A DNA stretch of 64,000 nucleotides from Lutjanus erythropterus (Eukaryota > Chordata > Actinopteri > Lutjaniformes > Lutjanidae): positions 20,168,006 to 20,232,005 of the forward strand of contig CM034599.1 of the NCBI GenBank assembly GCA_020091685.1, read 5' to 3'. Shown one piece after another: positions 59,461 through 64,000 of the stretch (position 1 is its first letter; each line of letters starts with the position of its first letter). The notes under the pieces were generated by a model. It was not told the DNA's origin. It saw nothing but the letters and a program-made list of their open reading frames with translations, and did no database searches. The position numbers and the translations under genes were made by a program.

Positions 59461-59894
59461 CTGGGCAACATGGTTGACAAATGTCCGCTATCAGAAAAAA
59501 TCTTACAATCATGAATACAGTTCGTTTGTCAAAACATGGACCTTTTGTAGCACAGCTGTCTGTCTCTGGCATAAACTGCTTTGACATCCACTGTCACCTC
59601 TGGCACTCAGGGTTTTTCTTGAATTAAGACTGTTGATATCAGTAGTTTAGTTGCAAACAGGAAACAGTATCTATCCTGAAAAGAGTGAAATCTGTCATTA
59701 GTCTGTTTCGTTGTGTTTGTTCTGTACATACTGTAAGATAAAATTATGATCTTTCATCGCGGGTTTTATATATGGAGGCAATATGAGTCCGTGGAGTAGC
59801 TACTTCTGATATTGATGATATTTGTGATGTTGATTTTTTTTTTTTTCTTTTTTACCACTAGTGGTACAATTTGCCATGAAGCAGTTGTTTAGGT

Positions 59895-60145
59895 CTTAAC
59901 TGGTTATTAATTCTCAGAATTGAATAATCTACTGATTATTTTCTCAATTAATGAATTAATTGTTTGGTCAATGGTTTAAAAATGGCTGTCACAGTTTTCC
60001 AAGTTTCAAAGCAGTTTGAACAAGCCAAATTTGGGCTTTTTTTTTTCCTCAAACCATTAAATCGATTATCAAAATAGTTGCAGATTCATTTTCTGTTGGT
60101 CAACTAATTGATTAATGATAGTCCATTAACTGTTTCAGCTCCAGT
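59895..60145. mobile_element. ATCGATT-family hAT-type MITE, copy 3
   Basis: GATTATTTTCTCAATTAATG, TTGTTTGGTCAATGGTTT and AAATCGATTATCAAAATAGT match the family at 6118-6439. The ends are eroded. Confidence 0.6.
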
Positions 60146-63100
60146 GTTCAACAAAACACATGAATATGGAATGGAAATACTGTTCACTAAAAAGTGTCAT
60201 ACTGCGAAATGCTTTTGAGATGGGGTGGTTTCAAAAGCAGCAACCAAGTTAAAGGTATACTATGCAGGAATTTCTGCAAAAACAATATATACAGTCATCA
60301 CTCAGATGTGTGTTGTGTTTGTATTTGCAGAGACCCTGCCCTCTGCCTGTATTTTCTTATTTTGTTGATATTTCACTCGGGACATTTTACCAATCTAAAA
60401 TGTAAGTATTTGACAACCTGGGAATGAGACTCAACAGTCAGCTGTCTTTCTCGTGTGTTTACGATCAGCAACTGAAAAAAATCCTGCATATTCTACCTTT
60501 AATTTGCTCCTTTAATACACCCAATATATACATAAATATTTTGTGATTCCAGTAGGAAGTTTGTGAGAGGTTTTTAGTGAAGCTGCAGGAGCTGAATGTG
60601 TATTGACACAACTTTGCCACAAGATGGCAGCATATTATAGATGACATGTTGGCACTGGTCATTATTTTCTCACTGCTCTGTTGATGACTTGAACTCTCAA
60701 ATACCAATTAAAACATAATAATTTATGACATTTCAGAATGTCTTTCTCTTGTCTGTTGTTGTCTCCTCTCCTCTCCTGCTGGAAAACTTCACCCTGTGTG
60801 CAACTTGGACCTCTTCGCTCCAAACATCAGTACAATTTTCAGTTTTCCCTCAAACTTGATTAATTTCCTTTCACATTTTTGACTGTCATGTTCTCCCACA
60901 GTTAGGTTATTCTGTCCCTGGACTGTTTGGGAATGTGTTTCTGACTGTGTTCCTCATGAACAAGCCAACTTTAGTACCCAGCAGAGTCTTTAGCATCCAT
61001 TTCTTTGAATCTGGCAAGGTGAAATATGCTATTTGTCTCTAATAAGTAGCATATTTTTTTGAGAACCTGGGCTCGAGCTTTCCCTGTTGGAGGGGATATA
61101 TAGAATGCAATTTGATAAATGTTTGAACTGCTCTGTTTCACAATTACTCATGCACTGTGGTGTTGTGAAACAGCCTTTGGATACTCCATGTATATGTGTA
61201 CAGGGAGCTGTGTGGAAATAGCTGATGAAATGAGATACAGTGGTGGTGTTTGAACACCTTTGTAAATGCATCCCTCTGGGAATTCCTGCAGATGATTGGC
61301 AGTTACAGCCAGTTACAACTGACCCGGTGTGATTGCTCACAAATTGCAGCAATGTAGTTATAAATCAAATATGATGTCATACAAAATTACTGAATCGCTA
61401 GTCGCCTTCTTTCCTGCACTTTGTAGGATCCCAAGCGTTACATAAATCTTGGCTGTAATCCTCACTGGTTTCATTGTAACCGCCTTTGTGACATTTTGTA
61501 AAAGACTTTCAGGAGGATTGTCATTAACTTGACAAATTACTGATGAGCTGGCATGCTTAAGACCAGATCATGAATTTTCCTTCATTTCATTTGATGATAA
61601 AAACTTGAACATTTTGTTCTAAGTTGATAGAAGTAGAAAATACTAGGGCTGGATAATAGACTTAGAAATGATATCTCAATATTTTTAGGCCGTACCACAA
61701 TATATGATATATATATATTGTTATATACATTTCTCTAAAATAATCCACCATAAATTCACAAATATTCAAATGTCTGATGATCTTATAGAATATGATGTGC
61801 TGATGTAGATAAAACTACACCAAACACAATCAGTATTCTATGACAGTGATTTTGTGCAGAAACTGAAAAGGTTTTAATCAGTGCGATTCATTCACTGCGT
61901 GGGTCTGTTCAGAGCCTGGGACGGCGAGCGCTGGTCGTCCCTCTGCTGAGGCCGTTAATGGCTTCAGGACAACAGCCGGCACTTTAAAGTTGATACAGCA
62001 ACTGAACAGCAAGGAATTGTTTTGGTCTCTTCAAAGACTCTGATCTCACAAATCACACACACAGAATGACGGACACTGAAGGATTTGGAAAACATGACTG
62101 AACATTAAGTGAACATTTTCACATTTGTTGAAATTTTTGTCACAAATACTTATTTGCTGCTTTTGCAACCCTTAAATATTGTCATATTTTCTAAACAGCA
62201 AGTAACATAAAAACTGCTAGGCTCATTTGAAATCAAAGTAGTCTAAATGACCATATTCACCAATTTGCCGTCCATTGTTATGAAACTATTCAGAGTCTTG
62301 ACTCATTTCAAAATCAATAAATAGTAAGTTTTCAGATGTAAATGTTTTACTCTGCTTGGTGGAATTAAAAATAACCTAATAAGAGCAGACCCCTGAAGTG
62401 CTCATTTAAGTATGAGACTAGTGTAAATGTGTCCCTCAGACAGATCATTTTACAGACACCAGTCTTGGCTTTCTGCACATGAAAACTGGATAAAATGTTC
62501 AGTCCAATTCCAAATATGTGAAATTTCTTAAATTTCACGATGCTATAGTCTAACTGACTCATGCAAAAATCATCACAAGCTAGAAATCATTGTGATCAGC
62601 CTTTACTGCAGTAGAATCAGGGACATAGCTGTGAGGAAACCCAAGTAAACTCAGTTTATACACCTCTTTGAAATGAGGCTGAGAGTTTGCTCATCTATTT
62701 TTAGACCAACTGTTAATGAGGAGGAACGGTTTATTTACCACTACGACCCTGAGCAGAATAATCACTCCTCAGACACTTTAGAAGTACATATGGAGCCGCT
62801 GTATGTTGTCACTAAGAAACTGGATTGCAAGGACAGCAAAATGTAAAAGTATTTACCACAAGTTATTGAAATGTGCTGGTGATAATGGCCACAAGGACAG
62901 AATATGTGTTATTAAAATTTTCCATTCTGAGAACTGAGGGCCATTTTAAAAATGTTATTGGATCTTTGATCTTTGCATTTCCAATTGGCTGCTGATTATA
63001 ATTTAAATCTGGTAACATGTGATTTGTCTTTCTCCTCTTCTTTTTTTTCTTGAGTACATCTGTTGGACCACATGCTGGATCACAAATAAAGGAGCATGCC

Positions 63101-63434
63101 ATAAGTAATACAGCAAGAACATCTTTTTTTACATAGCACCAAATGAGGAGAGACAGTGGGTGGTCTTTATGAATAATATGTGACAGGAAAAATATGCTTG
63201 CATGTTGCATTTGGTTGTCATAGTAAATTACTAAATTCTTTGCCTGTTTTTGAAAATGCAAATGTTTTGTTGTAAAACACATTTGTTCCCTGTGTTTTTA
63301 TTGTGCTATCCTCACATCAAATGTTTGTGTTAATGACCCTTTCTAATAAAATCAATATTAAAACCAAAGTTATTGCCTGGTGCTGTTTGTAATGAAGAAT
63401 AAAATGTAATAATGTAAGAAGGACACAACACAAA
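60146..63434. other. itga2 downstream flank
   Basis: I find no gene. At 61640-61740, TACTAGGGCTGGATAATAGA and the AT repeat after it look like one end of another hAT-type MITE. 61905-61985 is a short GC-richer patch (CTGGGACGGCGAGCGCTGG) of unknown nature. AATAAA occurs near 63345 without an identified transcript. The open frame at 62863-63282 is minus strand, has no family resemblance and contains a lysine run from poly-T. Confidence 0.5.
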
Positions 63435-64000
63435 CCTCAAAAAATGAGGGGAAAAAAAGTATTACTATTTGTTTAAACTTAAAACAGTTAGTGCCCAAGC
63501 TACCCTTAAATTTTGAGATGACTGAATTTGAAAAAAAAAAAAGTTGATTATAACTCTGTAACGATTCAAAACAAATAAACTTTTCTGGTCAAATAAACTT
63601 CATCAGTGATTCAATAAGCTGAGCTATTAACTCTTCAGTCACGGCAACAAACATTACAAACAAATTTGATTTCCTTTTACATTTTGTTCCAGCATTGGCA
63701 GAAATGTATCATATATACTATAAAATAGAAAAGTCTCAGGAGAGATTAAACTCTTGAACAGTGAATGCTGGGATCTCTGTTAAAATGTTAGTCACATTTC
63801 TTTAGAAATTTAATTTAATGAGTTGGCTGAACTTTCTACAGCACATTGATTCAACTCATCATTTCAAGTTCTTCCAGTTAGAAGAACTTGTGTTGAAGTT
63901 GTTAAGTGTACAATAAAAACAAGACATTTTAAGTTGAATTAACTCGAATAAATTAAATATGTATATTTACATTACAAGTTCATATTAAAAGATTAGTTGA
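63435..64000 (+). mobile_element. MITE of the 2770-3780 family, cut by the window end
   Basis: AACTTAAAACAGTTAGTGCC, CTTTTCTGGTCAAATAAACT, TTAACTCTTCAGTCACGGCA and finally AAAGATTAGTTGA align in order with 2770-3780. In that copy AAAGATTAGTTGA lies about 40 bp from the right terminus, so the missing part should be short. Confidence 0.65.

Noticed and set aside
62863-63282. 139-codon minus-strand open frame downstream of itga2
   Set aside because: No homology recognised, contains a poly-lysine run, and no splice or promoter context.
1-64000. CRISPR arrays, bacterial operons, rRNA or functional tRNA genes
   Set aside because: None seen. The only tRNA-like promoters belong to SINEs, and the repeat arrays are microsatellites or transposon parts.

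Overview
The window is teleost fish DNA, most likely from a percomorph. The genes are split by many short introns, the introns and spacers are AT-rich, and the repeats are typical of fish: hAT, TTAA-flanked and Tc1-like DNA transposons, MITEs, tRNA-type SINEs and LINE 3' tails. I recognise three protein-coding genes, all on the + strand. Reading them by splice signals and by remembered human protein sequences gives: the last two coding exons of fgf10 (7120-7818), a complete paip1 (11 coding exons, 14125-22414, 446 aa) and a complete itga2 (30 coding exons, 33483-58404, 1188 aa). Exon lengths summed by hand stay in frame for both complete genes.

Layout. 1-7119 is the 3' part of fgf10 intron 1; exon 1 lies upstream of the window. 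7120-8485 holds fgf10 exons 2-3 and its 3' UTR. 8529-14124 is a spacer with a 745-bp hAT-type MITE, a minus-strand SINE and a LINE tail, ending in the CpG-containing paip1 promoter. 14125-23430 is paip1. 23431-33246 is a spacer that contains a decayed partial duplication of the paip1 3' end (about 26960-27375), a 625-bp foldback element, a small MITE, a SINE and a 1.4-kb AT-rich inverted-repeat element ending about 236 bp before the itga2 start codon. 33483-58404 is itga2, whose introns host many elements, including a 1958-bp transposon with 30-bp terminal inverted repeats. 58405-64000 is the itga2 3' flank, with a LINE tail, MITEs and no recognised gene.

The three genes do not form one pathway. 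fgf10 is a secreted FGF7/10/22-family ligand for mesenchyme-to-epithelium signalling. paip1 is a cytoplasmic poly(A)-binding-protein partner that promotes translation. itga2 is the alpha-2 subunit of the collagen receptor alpha2-beta1 at the cell surface. Their linkage matches human chromosome 5, where PAIP1, FGF10 and ITGA2 also lie on one chromosome, though spread over several megabases there.

The most unusual item is the element at 40208-42165. It has near-perfect termini, a 4-bp target duplication, nine copies of a 14-bp motif (GTAACAGGGTGGAC and variants) in both orientations, and a surviving 92-codon minus-strand reading frame. Its superfamily is not certain. Other points of interest are the paip1 exon-11 duplication, two TCTCGCGAGA motifs held in an inverted repeat in paip1 intron 1, and paired TTAA-flanked foldback elements. 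All calls were made by eye, without database searches.
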